Shown piece after piece: positions 26,401 to 36,098 of a DNA stretch of 64,000 bases. A program made the position numbers and the translations under genes. The stretch is from Pedobacter africanus (lineage in GTDB: Bacteria > Bacteroidota > Bacteroidia > Sphingobacteriales > Sphingobacteriaceae): NCBI RefSeq assembly GCF_900176535.1, contig NZ_FWXT01000004.1:434001-498000 (forward strand), written 5' to 3'. The notes below the pieces were generated by a model. It saw only the letters and a program-made list of their open reading frames with translations. It ran no database searches and was not told where the DNA came from. Each line of letters opens with the position of its first letter. Positions within the stretch are counted from its first letter, which is position 1.

Positions 26401-27078
26401 TTAGGTAATCTGCCAGTTTATAGGTTCCTTTCCCAGTTCAATTAATTTTGCGTTTGCCCTGGAAAAAGGTTTGCTGCCCAGAAAGCCATTGTAGGCCGAA
26501 AAGGGTGAGGGGTGTGCGGAGGCAATAATCGTATGCTTTGTTTTGTCAATTAATGACGCTTTATTTTGTGCATACCTGCCCCATAGCAGGAAGATAAGAC
26601 CATTTCGTTTTTCAGACAGTTCAGTAATGATTTTATCGGTAAAGGTTTCCCAGCCTTTGCCCTGGTGGGAGCCGGCCTCGTGTGCTTTCACGGTAAGCGT
26701 AGCATTGAGTAGTAAAACACCTTCATCCGCCCATTGTGTAAGATTTCCATGGCTGGGGATGGAAAATCCGGGAATGTCATCTGCCAGTTCCTTATATATG
26801 TTTTTTAAGGATGGTGGTACGGCAACTCCTTTTTGTACAGAGAACGACAAACCATGGGCCTGGCCGGTTCCATGGTAAGGGTCTTGTCCTAAAATTACTA
26901 CCTTAACTTTATCAAAAGGTGTATGGTTTAAGGCATTGAATATATCCGCACCTTTAGGGTAAATGATATGGCCTTTCTGTTTTTCTTCCAGTAAAAAGGC
27001 TTTAAGTGATTTCATATAGGGCTTTTCGAACTCCTCATGAAGTACCTTCAACCAGCTTTCTTCTAATGCAGCAGACAT
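26401..27078 (-). CDS. ung: Uracil-DNA glycosylase
   Basis: The 225-residue protein has family 1 UDG motifs: the water-activating loop GQDPYHGTGQAHGLSFSV, the LLLNATLTV uracil-binding strand, FLLWGRYAQNK, and the DNA-intercalating loop HPSPFSAYNGFLG. It removes uracil from DNA as the first step of base excision repair. Length is normal for the family. It is monocistronic. Confidence 0.97.
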   Translation of the reverse strand: MSAALEESWLKVLHEEFEKPYMKSLKAFLLEEKQKGHIIYPKGADIFNALNHTPFDKVKVVILGQDPYHGTGQAHGLSFSVQKGVAVPPSLKNIYKELADDIPGFSIPSHGNLTQWADEGVLLLNATLTVKAHEAGSHQGKGWETFTDKIITELSEKRNGLIFLLWGRYAQNKASLIDKTKHTIIASAHPSPFSAYNGFLGSKPFSRANAKLIELGKEPINWQIT

Positions 27079-27229
27079 GTTTTATTTTGGAATTGATAAT
27101 GTTGTTAATGATTCTTTTTTTTATGGAAATCGGGCTTGTAAACTATGCCTCCTTTTTTTGTTGAAATTATAAATTAAATCTAATTTCTGGTATTTAAACA
27201 CGATATTTGCAAAAAAAATATAATAGCGT

Positions 27230-27769
27230 ATGCCAAATGTAGTTCGTTTGATTTTAGGTTTTGCAGTGTTGGGAGGTTCAATTGCCCTTATGGTCTTTGG
27301 ATTCTGGGGTTGGGGGATTTTGGCCCTTTTTGTCAGTATTTTAATTTTTGTTACTTTTTTCTTCAATGAAAATATGCTGCTGGCCCAGTGGTTCTTAAGA
27401 AAAGACAATATGGCTAAGGCCGAAGTTTATTTAAGACGGATCAGCAATTATGAGAAACAACTCATTAGGGTTCAGCATGGTTATTATAACCTTTTAATTG
27501 GCTTAATTGAGTCTAGAAAAGCGCCGATGCAATCAGAAAAGTATTTTAAGAAATCACTTTCTTTAGGTTTGCACATGGACCACAATATTGCATTGGCTAA
27601 GTTGAGCCTTGCAGGAATCGCAATGGCAAAACGCAATAAACGCGAAGCCCAGATGTATTTGTCAGAGGCCAAGAAAGCAGATAAAAACAAATTACTGGCC
27701 GATCAGATCAAACAAATGAAAGACCAGATGGGGATGATGGATAAGCAGCAGCAGGTAAGATACAGATAA
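27230..27769 (+). CDS. Small membrane protein with TPR-like cytoplasmic part
   Basis: The 179-residue protein has two hydrophobic segments in residues 5-45 (LILGFAVLGGSIALMVFG and GILALFVSILIFVTFFF). Its helical soluble part has repeats resembling tetratricopeptides (AKAEVYLRRISNYEKQL, SEKYFKKSLSLGLHMDHNIA, REAQMYLSEAKKADKNKL). I do not recognise a named family. It stands alone with its own terminator. GATATTTG at 27208-27215 resembles the promoter -7 element with one mismatch. A scaffold or adaptor role is possible but unsupported. Confidence 0.8.
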   Translation: MPNVVRLILGFAVLGGSIALMVFGFWGWGILALFVSILIFVTFFFNENMLLAQWFLRKDNMAKAEVYLRRISNYEKQLIRVQHGYYNLLIGLIESRKAPMQSEKYFKKSLSLGLHMDHNIALAKLSLAGIAMAKRNKREAQMYLSEAKKADKNKLLADQIKQMKDQMGMMDKQQQVRYR

Positions 27770-27772
27770 ACC

Positions 27773-27800
27773 AAAGCCACATGAAAATGTGGCTTTTTTA
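27773..27800 (+). terminator. Rho-independent terminator after 27769
   Basis: AAAGCCACAT (27773-27782) pairs with ATGTGGCTTT (27787-27796) around a GAAA tetraloop, followed by a run of T. Confidence 0.93.
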
Positions 27801-28025
27801 TTTATCGCTTAACCTGTCGAAATTTTCGCTTGCTTCGGCATAGGAAGTTCTGCTGATGATGTCGTCTTCCAGGTAATCTTTACTTCTGCTGAAGAACAAT
27901 TGCTCGGACTGTATCCTGGTAATGAGCTGACGGATTAAGGTCAGGTCAAACGCCTCTTTGCTTAATTTGATGCAATATTCTTTTTCGGTAATTTCCAGAC
28001 TTGAACTGTTCATAATCGTTATCAT
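27798..28025 (-). CDS. Small protein of unknown function
   Basis: The 75-residue product (Met5 at 28013 is an alternative start) is acidic and helical, with phrases EKEYCIKLSKEAFDLTLIRQ and SRSKDYLEDDIISRTSYAEA. It has no signal peptide or membrane segment. It sits between two terminators in the orientation of lysS, whose own terminator lies just upstream of it, and fills the space between them exactly. That supports it being a real gene. No function can be given. Confidence 0.6.
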   Translation of the reverse strand: MITIMNSSSLEITEKEYCIKLSKEAFDLTLIRQLITRIQSEQLFFSRSKDYLEDDIISRTSYAEASENFDRLSDK

Positions 28026-28042
28026 TTAAATCTGCATAAAAA

Positions 28043-28079
28043 TAAAAAAGGCTTGCTGCATTTTTTGCAGCAAGCCTTT
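28043..28079 (-). terminator. Rho-independent terminator of lysS
   Basis: AAAGGCTTGCTGCA (28047-28060) pairs with TGCAGCAAGCCTTT (28066-28079), 14 perfect pairs and a 5-base loop. On the minus strand it is followed by TTATTTT. Confidence 0.93.
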
Positions 28080-28099
28080 AAGCTTTTGTTATTTCTGTG

Positions 28100-29821
28100 T
28101 TAAGCAAACCAGGTCATCACTTCTTCTTTTGAAGGCATATTCAATTCCAGCTTCAGCTTTTTGCGCATGCCACCAAGGTCGTTAAATACCTTATTAGGAT
28201 TAGCGCCTTTCAACTCTTCAAGGGTATTGATGTTCATTTTTCTGATCACCTGTACCCATTCAGCCGGAATACCTGCATTTACAAAATCTTCATCTGTAGT
28301 TACTTTAGCTTTCTTTTCAGGACGCATCTGGGGGAAGAACAATACTTCCTGTATGGTCGACTGGTTGGTCATCAGCATCACCAGGCGGTCTATGCCTATA
28401 CCCAGTCCGGATGTTGGTGGCATGCCGTATTCCAGGGCACGGATAAAATCATCATCCATGACCATAGCCTCATCATCGCCTCTTGCTGCAAGTTTCAGCT
28501 GATCCTCAAAGCGCTCACGCTGATCGATCGGGTCATTGAGCTCTGAATAGGCATTGGCAATTTCCTTGCCCATTACAAACAATTCAAAACGCTCTACAAG
28601 CCCTTCCTTGCTTCTGTGCTTTTTAGCCAATGGGGTCATTTCCAGCGGATAATCTGTAATGTATGTTGGCTGGATCAGGTTGGCTTCAACCTTTTCGCTG
28701 AAAAGCTCATCAATCAGTTTGCCCCGTCCCATAGAAGCATCTACTTCTATGTTCAGGTTTTTGCAGACTTCCCTGATCTCCGTTTCTGAAAGGGCAGAAA
28801 CGTCGATACCAGTATATTTCTGGATAGACTCATACATGGTCAGTTTTTCGTATGGGCCTTCAAAATTGATCTCATGCTCAGCAACTTTTACAACCGCTGT
28901 GCCGTGAATAGCTACCGCTACTTTTTCCAGGCATTCTTCTACCATGGCCATCATCCAGATATAATCTTTATAGGCCACATAGATCTCCATAGAGGTAAAT
29001 TCGGGGTTGTGTGTGCGGTCCATCCCTTCATTTCTGAACATCTTACCGAACTCATAAACGCCGTCAAAGCCCGCTACGATTAACCTTTTCAGGTAAAGTT
29101 CATTGGCAATACGCAGGTACAATGGCATGTCGAGCGTGTTGTGATGGGTAGCAAAAGGACGTGCAGCAGCACCGCCGTGAATGGGTTGCAGGATAGGTGT
29201 CTCTACTTCCATCCAGCCCTGATCGTCAAAGTACCCCCTCATGGTATTGATCACCTTAGACCGGTTCATGAAGATCTGTTTGAAATGCGGGTTTACGGTC
29301 AGGTCAACATAACGTTGTCTGTAGCGCATTTCCGGATCAGTAAAACCATCGTATATATTGCCTTCTTCGTCGCGTTTAACAATGGGCAGTGGTTTTAAGG
29401 ATTTGGACAAAAGGGTCAGTTCAGTAACGTGCAGCGAGATTTCACCGGTTTGCGTTGTGAAAACATATCCCTTCACGCCGATAAAATCGCCCAGGTCCAT
29501 TAATTTTTTAAATACCGTGTTGTACAGGGTTTTGTCTTCACCCGGACAAAGATCGTCACGTTTCAAATAAACCTGTATCCTGCCGGTCGAATCCTGCAAT
29601 TCTACAAAAGACGCGCTGCCCATGATCCTGCGGCTCATGATCCGTCCTGCAATACTGATGTTCTTATAGGCCGTCTTGTCGCGTTCGTAGTTGGCTAAAA
29701 TATCTGCTGCATTGGCAGTGATTTCAAAGGCTTCGGCAGGGTAGGGATTGATGCCCAGCTCACGTAATTGGTTCAGCGAATTACGGCGCAATACTTCTAG
29801 TTCTGATAGTCCTGTACTCAT
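28100..29821 (-). CDS. lysS: Lysyl-tRNA synthetase, class II
   Basis: The 573-residue protein has an OB-fold anticodon-binding domain (about 55-160, with [19 protein letters not shown]) and a class II catalytic core: motif 1 near [20 protein letters not shown], motif 2 [20 protein letters not shown], motif 3 [12 protein letters not shown]. It has about 70 extra residues at the C-terminus, ending in a helical helix-hairpin-like segment ([20 protein letters not shown]), an extension seen in Bacteroidota enzymes. It charges tRNA-Lys. It is monocistronic. Confidence 0.97.
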   Translation of the reverse strand: MSTGLSELEVLRRNSLNQLRELGINPYPAEAFEITANAADILANYERDKTAYKNISIAGRIMSRRIMGSASFVELQDSTGRIQVYLKRDDLCPGEDKTLYNTVFKKLMDLGDFIGVKGYVFTTQTGEISLHVTELTLLSKSLKPLPIVKRDEEGNIYDGFTDPEMRYRQRYVDLTVNPHFKQIFMNRSKVINTMRGYFDDQGWMEVETPILQPIHGGAAARPFATHHNTLDMPLYLRIANELYLKRLIVAGFDGVYEFGKMFRNEGMDRTHNPEFTSMEIYVAYKDYIWMMAMVEECLEKVAVAIHGTAVVKVAEHEINFEGPYEKLTMYESIQKYTGIDVSALSETEIREVCKNLNIEVDASMGRGKLIDELFSEKVEANLIQPTYITDYPLEMTPLAKKHRSKEGLVERFELFVMGKEIANAYSELNDPIDQRERFEDQLKLAARGDDEAMVMDDDFIRALEYGMPPTSGLGIGIDRLVMLMTNQSTIQEVLFFPQMRPEKKAKVTTDEDFVNAGIPAEWVQVIRKMNINTLEELKGANPNKVFNDLGGMRKKLKLELNMPSKEEVMTWFA

Positions 29822-29895
29822 ATATTTTTTGTATCGGCCTTAGGGCCAGATAGCTTGATTGTGTAATAATGTAAAATTAGGCAAAAATAGGGATT

Positions 29896-31809
29896 TTAAT
29901 CGGCATCTACAGCCTCTGCATACATCTCGTTGATGGCTTCTGCATACTTGGTTTCTATAACCTTTCGCTTGGCTTTTAATGTAGGTGTGATTTCACCTTC
30001 TTCAATGCTGAAAGGATTACGTTTGACCTTAAAATTCTTAATGCGCTCGAATTTAGCCAGTTCGCTGGACAGCTTCTTCAGGTCCTGGCCGATCCAATCC
30101 GTGATTTCTTTTTCTGCTATAAAGATTTCCGGTTTTTCGAAAAAGGATTCGGGAAGTTTAAATGCCTCCTGCATATTTTCTTTATTCGGAATGACGATAG
30201 CCGTAAGGTATTCACGTTTATCTCCGATCAGGAAGATCTGGTCTATTTTCAGACTTTTTAAATAAATATTTTCTACCGGGGTAGGGTACACATTTTTTCC
30301 GTAGGCATTTACGATCATGTTTTTAAGCCGGTCAGTAATCTGCAGGTTCCCTTTGTAGAAACGGCCGATATCACCTGTATGGAACCAATCGTCCTTATCA
30401 ATTGCCTCTGCCGTTTCTGCTGGTTTATTGAAATAGCCCTGCATTACACAATGGCCCCTCACAATGATTTCACCTTCGGCACATTCAAAGTCTTCATTAA
30501 AAGTTTCATGGGTCTGAATGCTGATCATTTGTTTGCTTTCCACATCCTGTATGCCAATCTCTATTCCCGGAATTACACGGCCTACTGTACCATAAACCTG
30601 TCTGTGATACTCTGTAACAGCCATTACCGGCGATGTTTCCGTAAGCCCAAAGCCTTCTAATATTTTAATGCCAAGGTTCCCAAAAAATTCACCCACATTT
30701 TTGGGAAGGGCCGCACCACCAGAGATCATGAACTTTAGACGTCCACCGGTTTTTTCTTTTATTTTGCTGAATACCAGCTTTTCTGCAAGCGCCTTTTTTG
30801 CACTGAGCAAAATGCCCGGGGTCTTTCCAGTTTCTTTTATCCTTCTGTAGTCCTGACCTGCTTCTAGGGCCCATAAAAAGATTTTTGCCTTTACACCCCC
30901 GGCGGCAGTACCACTTTTAATGGCTTTGTCGTGAATTCTTTCCAGCAACCGCGGAACACAGCTCATTACCGTTGGTTTTATTTCAGCCATGTTCCTGGCC
31001 AGCAATTCCAGGCTTTGTGCATAAGCTATTTTACAACCTTGTGCACAGCATACATGGTAGGTCGCTGTACGCTCAAAAACGTGCGATAGCGGAAGGAAGG
31101 ACAGAAATGTTTCTGTTTGATCAATTACAGGGATCTGCTGCAAACATACCTTTACGTTTTCTACAAAATTACTGTGGGAAAGCATTACCCCTTTTGGCGT
31201 TCCGGTAGTGCCGGAGGTATAGATCAATGAGGAAATATCAGCTGGTTTTACCGTACTTCGGATTTTGCCGATGGCTTCCAGTTGTGCTGCATCCAGTTTA
31301 CCCGTAGCAGCCAGTACTTCTTCAAAGCTGATGATCTGTGCTTTTAGGTTTTCTGGGATATTTACTTTCTGATATTCCGGAAATGCCGGTATGATGTATT
31401 CCAGGTGCCTGCAGTTGGCTGCGATTTTCAGAATTTTTTTATACAGAAAGGTATTGCCGATCAATATGGCCCGCATACCTGAATCGTTTACGATGTAGGC
31501 GACTTCATGCTCAGACAGGGTAGGATAGATAGATACATTAATGGCGCCAATCTGTTGTATGCCCTGATCGTAGTACACATATTCCGGAGAATTTTCTATC
31601 ATAAGTCCCATCCGGTCGCCCCTGGTAATCCCTTTTTGCAGGAAAAAGGCCGAGACAGCATCTGCACAATCCAAGGTCTGCTGATAAGATATTTCCTCCC
31701 AAACTGTATTCTTTTTGTGGATCAGAAATGTTTCTTCCGGTTTATGGATGTTTTCTACCACATTACGCAATAGGCTGGGTATGGTAGAATGCGCATTAAA
31801 TAATTCCAT
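29896..31809 (-). CDS. Long-chain fatty acid-CoA ligase (AMP-dependent synthetase)
   Basis: The 637-residue protein has the ANL superfamily motifs: P-loop SLIYTSGTTGTPKGVMLSH, the A4-like SFLPLSHVFERT, EGFGLTETSPV, the GDIGRFYKGNLQITDRLKNM hinge and an active-site Lys in the C-terminal subdomain (NPFSIEEGEITPTLKAKRK). It activates long-chain fatty acids to acyl-CoA through an acyl-adenylate. The start is set at ATG 31809 (MELFNAHSTIPSLL) because the upstream frame crosses a terminator stem. It is transcribed alone after the isc operon. Confidence 0.94.
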   Translation of the reverse strand: MELFNAHSTIPSLLRNVVENIHKPEETFLIHKKNTVWEEISYQQTLDCADAVSAFFLQKGITRGDRMGLMIENSPEYVYYDQGIQQIGAINVSIYPTLSEHEVAYIVNDSGMRAILIGNTFLYKKILKIAANCRHLEYIIPAFPEYQKVNIPENLKAQIISFEEVLAATGKLDAAQLEAIGKIRSTVKPADISSLIYTSGTTGTPKGVMLSHSNFVENVKVCLQQIPVIDQTETFLSFLPLSHVFERTATYHVCCAQGCKIAYAQSLELLARNMAEIKPTVMSCVPRLLERIHDKAIKSGTAAGGVKAKIFLWALEAGQDYRRIKETGKTPGILLSAKKALAEKLVFSKIKEKTGGRLKFMISGGAALPKNVGEFFGNLGIKILEGFGLTETSPVMAVTEYHRQVYGTVGRVIPGIEIGIQDVESKQMISIQTHETFNEDFECAEGEIIVRGHCVMQGYFNKPAETAEAIDKDDWFHTGDIGRFYKGNLQITDRLKNMIVNAYGKNVYPTPVENIYLKSLKIDQIFLIGDKREYLTAIVIPNKENMQEAFKLPESFFEKPEIFIAEKEITDWIGQDLKKLSSELAKFERIKNFKVKRNPFSIEEGEITPTLKAKRKVIETKYAEAINEMYAEAVDAD

Positions 31810-31828
31810 GACTGCTGGTTTGGTTATT

Positions 31829-31868
31829 ATAAAAATAGGCCGCTCCAGATTGAACTGTAACGGCCTAT
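31829..31868 (-). terminator. Terminator of the isc operon
   Basis: On the minus strand ATAGGCCG (31868-31861) pairs with CGGCCTAT (31842-31835) around an 18-base loop and is followed by TTTTTAT. It lies between the IscA-like gene stop (31888) and the ligase start (31809). Confidence 0.8.
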
Positions 31869-31887
31869 GCAAATATAATAATTGTAT

Positions 31888-32214
31888 TTAAACAGAAAAA
31901 CTTTCGCCACAACCGCAGGAGCGGCTTGCATTCGGGTTATTAAAATTAAAACCCTTTCCGTTTAAACCATCTGTAAAATCAAGCTCTGTGCCTGCCAGAT
32001 AAAGGAAAGATTTCATATCCAGGGCAATCCTGATGCCTTTATCTTCAAAAAACTGATCTCCGGCATTTTCTTCATTGTCGAAATCCAGATTGTAAGATAG
32101 TCCTGAACATCCCCCCCCTTTGACAGACACACGCAAAAAATAGGTGGTATCCATCTGCGCCTCTTCCATCAGCTGGTCGATTTTGCTTTTTGCTTTATCA
32201 GTGATTGTAATCAT
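31888..32214 (-). CDS. iscA: Iron-sulfur cluster assembly protein, IscA/ErpA type
   Basis: The 108-residue A-type carrier has the three conserved cysteines: one in VKGGGCSGLSY and two in the C-terminal SCGCGESF. It delivers Fe-S clusters to target proteins. It is the third gene of the iscS-iscU-iscA unit. The symbol is by context; ErpA or SufA-type naming is equally possible. Confidence 0.92.
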   Translation of the reverse strand: MITITDKAKSKIDQLMEEAQMDTTYFLRVSVKGGGCSGLSYNLDFDNEENAGDQFFEDKGIRIALDMKSFLYLAGTELDFTDGLNGKGFNFNNPNASRSCGCGESFSV

Positions 32215-32281
32215 TTCTTTACTATTTAGACCTGTCTGAGGTCATACAAAAACTATACCTATTCAAAAACCGGTAAGGCCG

Positions 32282-32695
32282 TTAATGATGAGATTTAGGC
32301 AATTCAATTGGCTCCATGCCGTTTTTAACGCGGTAGTCATTGATGGCCGATTTGATCGCATCTTCTGCCAATACCGAGCAATGAATTTTTACCGGTGGCA
32401 AAGCCAGTTCCTCAACAATATCCATATTGTCAATAGCCAGTGCCTCATCAATGTTTTTGCCTTTCAGCCATTCTGTTGCCAGCGATGAAGATGCAATTGC
32501 AGAACCACAGCCAAATGTTTTGAATTTAGCATCTGTGATTACGTTGTTTGCATCGACTTCAATCTGAAGGCGCATGACGTCGCCGCACTCAGGTGCGCCA
32601 ACAAGTCCGGTACCAACTGATTTACTGTCTTTATTTAAAGTACCAACGTTTCTTGGGTTGGTATAATGATCTATTACTTTTTCTGAATATGCCAT
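32282..32695 (-). CDS. iscU: Fe-S cluster scaffold protein IscU
   Basis: The 137-residue protein has the scaffold cysteines in GAPECGDVMRLQIEV, KFKTFGCGSAIASSS and KIHCSVLAEDAI, with the conserved Asp after the first Cys. Clusters are built on it from sulfur delivered by IscS. It lies 21 bases downstream of iscS. The LPPVKIHC segment matches the HscA-recognition region, although hscA is not in this operon. Confidence 0.97.
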   Translation of the reverse strand: MAYSEKVIDHYTNPRNVGTLNKDSKSVGTGLVGAPECGDVMRLQIEVDANNVITDAKFKTFGCGSAIASSSLATEWLKGKNIDEALAIDNMDIVEELALPPVKIHCSVLAEDAIKSAINDYRVKNGMEPIELPKSHH

Positions 32696-32716
32696 TTTAT
32701 GCTGTTTTAATTTTTT

Positions 32717-33928
32717 TTAGTGTTCTGCCCACTCAATTTTACTCAAATCCACACCTTCTTTAAACATTTCCCAAAGTGGTGAAAGGTCTCTCAGGTGGTT
32801 AACTGCTTTTTTAGTATTCTCTATTGCATAGTCCACTTCCTCTTCGGTTGTAAAACGCCCCAATCCGTAACGGATAGAAGAATGTGCCAGGTCGTCTGAC
32901 AAGCCTAAGCTTTTCAATACATAAGAAGGTTCTAACGATGCAGAAGTACAGGCAGAACCTGAAGATACCGCCAGGTCTTTCATGGCCATCATTAAGCCTT
33001 CACCCTCTACATACTTAAAAGAAATATTAGCTACATGTGGTAAGCGGTGCTGGGTATTTCCGTTTACATAACTTTCTTCAAGCTGGGTAAGGGCATTTTC
33101 AAGTTTGTCGCGCAGGGCCGATAAACGCTTGGCTTCCTCTTCCATTTCCAGGCGGCACAGCTCACATGCTTTACCAAGGCCAACAATACCAGGTACGTTT
33201 AAGGTACCTGAACGCATTCCGCGCTCATGACCACCACCGTCTATTTGTGCAGTTACCTTAACCCTTGGGTTTTTACGGCGTACATACAATACACCTACAC
33301 CTTTAGGTCCGTACATTTTATGCGCGGAAAAAGCCATCAGGTCAATCCCATCGGCATTTACATCTACAGGTATTTTACCAACAGCCTGTGTGGCATCAGT
33401 CATGAACAGTGCGCCATGCTTATGCGCAATAGCGCTAATTTCTTTAATAGGTTGGATAACACCGATTTCATTGTTGCCATACATAATGGTAACCAGTATG
33501 GTCTGTTCGGTCATTGCGGCTTCAAGTTCCTGAAGGTCAATTAATCCATCTTCCTTTACTTTCAGATAAGTTACTTTTGCACCCTGTTTTTCCAGGTGCT
33601 TGCAGGTGTCCAGGACGGCTTTATGTTCAGTAGTAGCGGTAATGATGTGGTTACCTTTTTCCTGGTACATTTCAAATACACCTTTGATGCCGAGGTTATC
33701 TGCTTCAGTAGCACCTGAAGTAAAAATAATTTCTTTTTCAGTACAGCCAATCAGTTTTGCAACCTGCTCGCGTGCATAGTCTACACCCTCTTCAGCAACC
33801 CAGCCAAATGCATGGTTACGACTTGCTGCATTGCCAAATTTGTTGGTGAAATAAGGCAGCATCGCTTCCAGTACCCTTGGGTCAAGAGGTGTAGTTGCGT
33901 TATTATCTAAGTAAATAGGAAGTTCCAT
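32717..33928 (-). CDS. iscS: Cysteine desulfurase IscS
   Basis: The 403-residue PLP enzyme starts [20 protein letters not shown]. The PLP-lysine motif is [16 protein letters not shown] and the active-site loop with the persulfide Cys is [17 protein letters not shown]. The frame extends 10 codons upstream but the family N-terminus begins at 33928. It heads an iscS-iscU-iscA operon; iscR, hscBA and fdx are not adjacent. Confidence 0.97.
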   Translation of the reverse strand: MELPIYLDNNATTPLDPRVLEAMLPYFTNKFGNAASRNHAFGWVAEEGVDYAREQVAKLIGCTEKEIIFTSGATEADNLGIKGVFEMYQEKGNHIITATTEHKAVLDTCKHLEKQGAKVTYLKVKEDGLIDLQELEAAMTEQTILVTIMYGNNEIGVIQPIKEISAIAHKHGALFMTDATQAVGKIPVDVNADGIDLMAFSAHKMYGPKGVGVLYVRRKNPRVKVTAQIDGGGHERGMRSGTLNVPGIVGLGKACELCRLEMEEEAKRLSALRDKLENALTQLEESYVNGNTQHRLPHVANISFKYVEGEGLMMAMKDLAVSSGSACTSASLEPSYVLKSLGLSDDLAHSSIRYGLGRFTTEEEVDYAIENTKKAVNHLRDLSPLWEMFKEGVDLSKIEWAEH

Positions 33929-33955
33929 TATTATATATATGTTGTTATTAACAGA

Positions 33956-33983
33956 CAAAGATACAAAAAAAGATTGCCAACAA
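33956..33983 (-). promoter_or_regulatory. Possible promoter of the isc operon
   Basis: On the minus strand TATCTTTG (33963-33956) matches TAnnTTTG, and TTG (33983-33981) lies 17 bases upstream. The -7 element is about 28 bases before the iscS ATG. Confidence 0.5.
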
Positions 33984-34053
33984 TTATAAATAATAGCTAT
34001 GACGGTAGCGTTAAAACATGCATTTTTACATTCTTCTAACGTTTTAAGCAGAT

Positions 34054-34455
34054 ATGAATAAGATTGAACACATCGGTATTGCTGTAAAAGACATGGATGC
34101 TTCCTGTCAGCTCTACGAACAACTGTTAGGCACCGCCTGTTATAAAAAGGAACTGGTGGAATCTGAGGGCGTGAATACCGCCTTTTTCAAAACAGGTGAA
34201 AATAAGATTGAGTTGCTGACAGCTACCGCTGATGAAAGCCCCATTGCCAGGTTCCTGGAGAAGAAGGGAGAGGGGATACATCACATTGCATTTGACGTGA
34301 CAGATATTGTGTCTGAAATGGCCAGGCTCAAAGCGGAGGGGTTCACCCTGTTAAATGAAAGACCCAAAAGGGGAGCAGATAATAAACTGGTTTGTTTTGT
34401 ACATCCTAAGGGCACAAACGGTGTACTTGTAGAGCTTTGTCAGGATGCAGGATAA
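34054..34455 (+). CDS. mce: Methylmalonyl-CoA epimerase
   Basis: The 133-residue protein is a VOC-fold metal enzyme: [16 protein letters not shown], the metal-binding [20 protein letters not shown] and the C-terminal GVLVELCQ. It interconverts the (R) and (S) forms of methylmalonyl-CoA in propionate and odd-chain metabolism. The mutase genes are not in this window. It is divergent from the isc operon. Confidence 0.93.
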   Translation: MNKIEHIGIAVKDMDASCQLYEQLLGTACYKKELVESEGVNTAFFKTGENKIELLTATADESPIARFLEKKGEGIHHIAFDVTDIVSEMARLKAEGFTLLNERPKRGADNKLVCFVHPKGTNGVLVELCQDAG

Positions 34456-34471
34456 TTTTTTCCACACATAC

Positions 34472-34502
34472 TTGCTATTAAAAAATAAAATTCAGATATT
34501 TG
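34472..34502 (+). promoter_or_regulatory. Probable promoter of rpmE2
   Basis: TTG (34472-34474) lies 20 bases upstream of GATATTTG (34495-34502), which differs from TAnnTTTG by one base. It is about 40 bases before the ATG. Confidence 0.55.
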
Positions 34503-34544
34503 CATCCTTAAAAATAAGCGACAAATAAGATATAATAATATAAT

Positions 34545-34793
34545 ATGAAAAAAGATCTGCATCCATCAAGCTATAGATTTGTAGTATTTAAAGACATGTC
34601 AAACGACTACGCTTTTTTAACAAAATCTTGTGTAGATACTAAAGAAACTATCCAGTGGGAAGATGGCAACGAGTATCCTTTATATAAATTAGAGATTTCT
34701 CATACTTCTCACCCTTTCTATACCGGAAAAATGAAATTGGTCGATACAGCTGGTCGTATCGATAAATTCAAAACCCGTTACGCTAAAAAGTAA
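34545..34793 (+). CDS. rpmE2: 50S ribosomal protein L31, type B
   Basis: The 82-residue protein begins [20 protein letters not shown] and shows the type B phrases [26 protein letters not shown] and [13 protein letters not shown]. It lacks the zinc-binding cysteines of type A L31, as expected for this form, which often replaces L31A under zinc limitation. It has its own promoter and terminator. Confidence 0.97.
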   Translation: MKKDLHPSSYRFVVFKDMSNDYAFLTKSCVDTKETIQWEDGNEYPLYKLEISHTSHPFYTGKMKLVDTAGRIDKFKTRYAKK

Positions 34794-34818
34794 TGCTATA
34801 GAAATAAGAAATTATTTG

Positions 34819-34856
34819 AGTCCCGATGCTGTTGCTTCGGGACTTTTTTTATTTTT
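34819..34856 (+). terminator. Rho-independent terminator of rpmE2
   Basis: AGTCCCGA (34819-34826) pairs with TCGGGACT (34837-34844) around a 10-base loop, followed by a run of T and TATTTTT. Confidence 0.92.
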
Positions 34857-34863
34857 GTAGCTT

Positions 34864-36039
34864 ATGATGATCAATTTATTTGATGATAATGCCTGGCAGT
34901 CCCTTCGCCCATTATCTTTTACAAGACCTGTTGCAGATCTTCGTGTAGGAATTCTTACGATTGCAGAGAAATGGACGAAACATCTGAATGCCGAATGCGG
35001 GTTTATCACTTTAGCACACTTATCTGTTAAATATCCGTCATTAAAAGAAGGCTGTTTGTATATCAATGGTTCTGTTTGCCCGGATGAGTCCTTACTCGAA
35101 GCTATTGTAGCACTGCAGACCGGTGAATCGCTAAAAAAAGAAGGACTCCTGATTGCCTTTAAAACTGATTATGGAACAACTGATGTGATGAAAACAGCAG
35201 ATCAGTTAAAACCGAAGGAATACAACAGAGATTTTACCAGGATTGTAGTCCCTGAAGATATTTTCAGAAATAATGATATTGAACTTAGGAAGGATTTTGC
35301 ACTGATCACAAAAGGACGAAGTTCCGCAGCATTGAGTGCTACCAATACCTTATTGGGTAATGACATCTTTGTTGAAGAAGGAGGGGGAGCAGAGTGTTCC
35401 ACTTTTAACAGTTTAAACGGGCCTATATATATAGGCAGAAATAGTCAGGTTTGGGAAGGCTGTCATATCCGGGGTTCTTTTGCGCTGTGCGACAATTCGC
35501 AGATTAAAATGGGCGCAAAAATTTACGCACAAACCACCATTGGCCCCTACAGCAGGGTTGGCGGAGAAATTAACAATGCCGTAATCTGGGGGTATTCCTC
35601 CAAAGGACATGAAGGCTATCTGGGTAATTCGGTGCTTGGACAGTGGTGCAATATCGGGGCCGACAGCAACAACTCTAACCTGAAAAACAATTATGCCGAA
35701 GTAAGGCTTTGGGATTATGCAACAGAAGGGTTCCGGAAAACCGGCTTGCAGTTTTGCGGCCTCATCATGGCCGATCATTCCAAATGCGGCATCAATACCA
35801 TGTTCAATACCGGTACAGTGACCGGTGTCAGCGCTAATGTTTTCGGTCCCGGTTTCCCCCGAAATTTTATACCTGACTTTGCATGGGGAGGCGCACAAGG
35901 ATTTGACGTTTACAAATTAGATAAGATGTTTGAAACAGCAGAAAAGGTGTATGAACGCAGAAATATACCCTTTGATCAGACAGAAAAAGATATCTTGCAG
36001 GCTGTTTTTGACATGACAGAAAATTACAGACATTTTTAG
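34864..36039 (+). CDS. GlmU-like sugar nucleotidyltransferase, alternative Bacteroidota form
   Basis: The 391-residue protein starts MMINLFDDNAWQSLRPLSFT (Met2 at 34867 is an alternative). The N-terminal half resembles a nucleotidyltransferase (SFTRPVADLRVGILTIAEKW). The C-terminal half is a left-handed beta-helix of hexapeptide type (IYIGRNSQVWEGCHIRGSFA, NSQIKMGAKIYAQTTIGPYS, GQWCNIGADSNNSNLKN). This matches the GlmU-like family that stands in for GlmU in Bacteroidota, inferred to make UDP-N-acetylglucosamine or a related precursor. The true substrate is not proven by sequence. It begins a rightward run with tpiA, prmA and mpl. Confidence 0.88.
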   Translation: MMINLFDDNAWQSLRPLSFTRPVADLRVGILTIAEKWTKHLNAECGFITLAHLSVKYPSLKEGCLYINGSVCPDESLLEAIVALQTGESLKKEGLLIAFKTDYGTTDVMKTADQLKPKEYNRDFTRIVVPEDIFRNNDIELRKDFALITKGRSSAALSATNTLLGNDIFVEEGGGAECSTFNSLNGPIYIGRNSQVWEGCHIRGSFALCDNSQIKMGAKIYAQTTIGPYSRVGGEINNAVIWGYSSKGHEGYLGNSVLGQWCNIGADSNNSNLKNNYAEVRLWDYATEGFRKTGLQFCGLIMADHSKCGINTMFNTGTVTGVSANVFGPGFPRNFIPDFAWGGAQGFDVYKLDKMFETAEKVYERRNIPFDQTEKDILQAVFDMTENYRHF

Positions 36040-36098
36040 ACAGGTGTGCAGTCTGAAATCTTTACATAAAACCTAAAATAACAATATATTTAACAACG

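Noticed and set aside
31810..31872. N-terminal extension of the acyl-CoA ligase
   Set aside because: It crosses the terminator of the isc operon; the family start is at 31809.
35413..35898. 161-codon open frame on the minus strand
   Set aside because: It is antisense to the beta-helix half of the GlmU-like gene and has no promoter, start signal or motif of its own.
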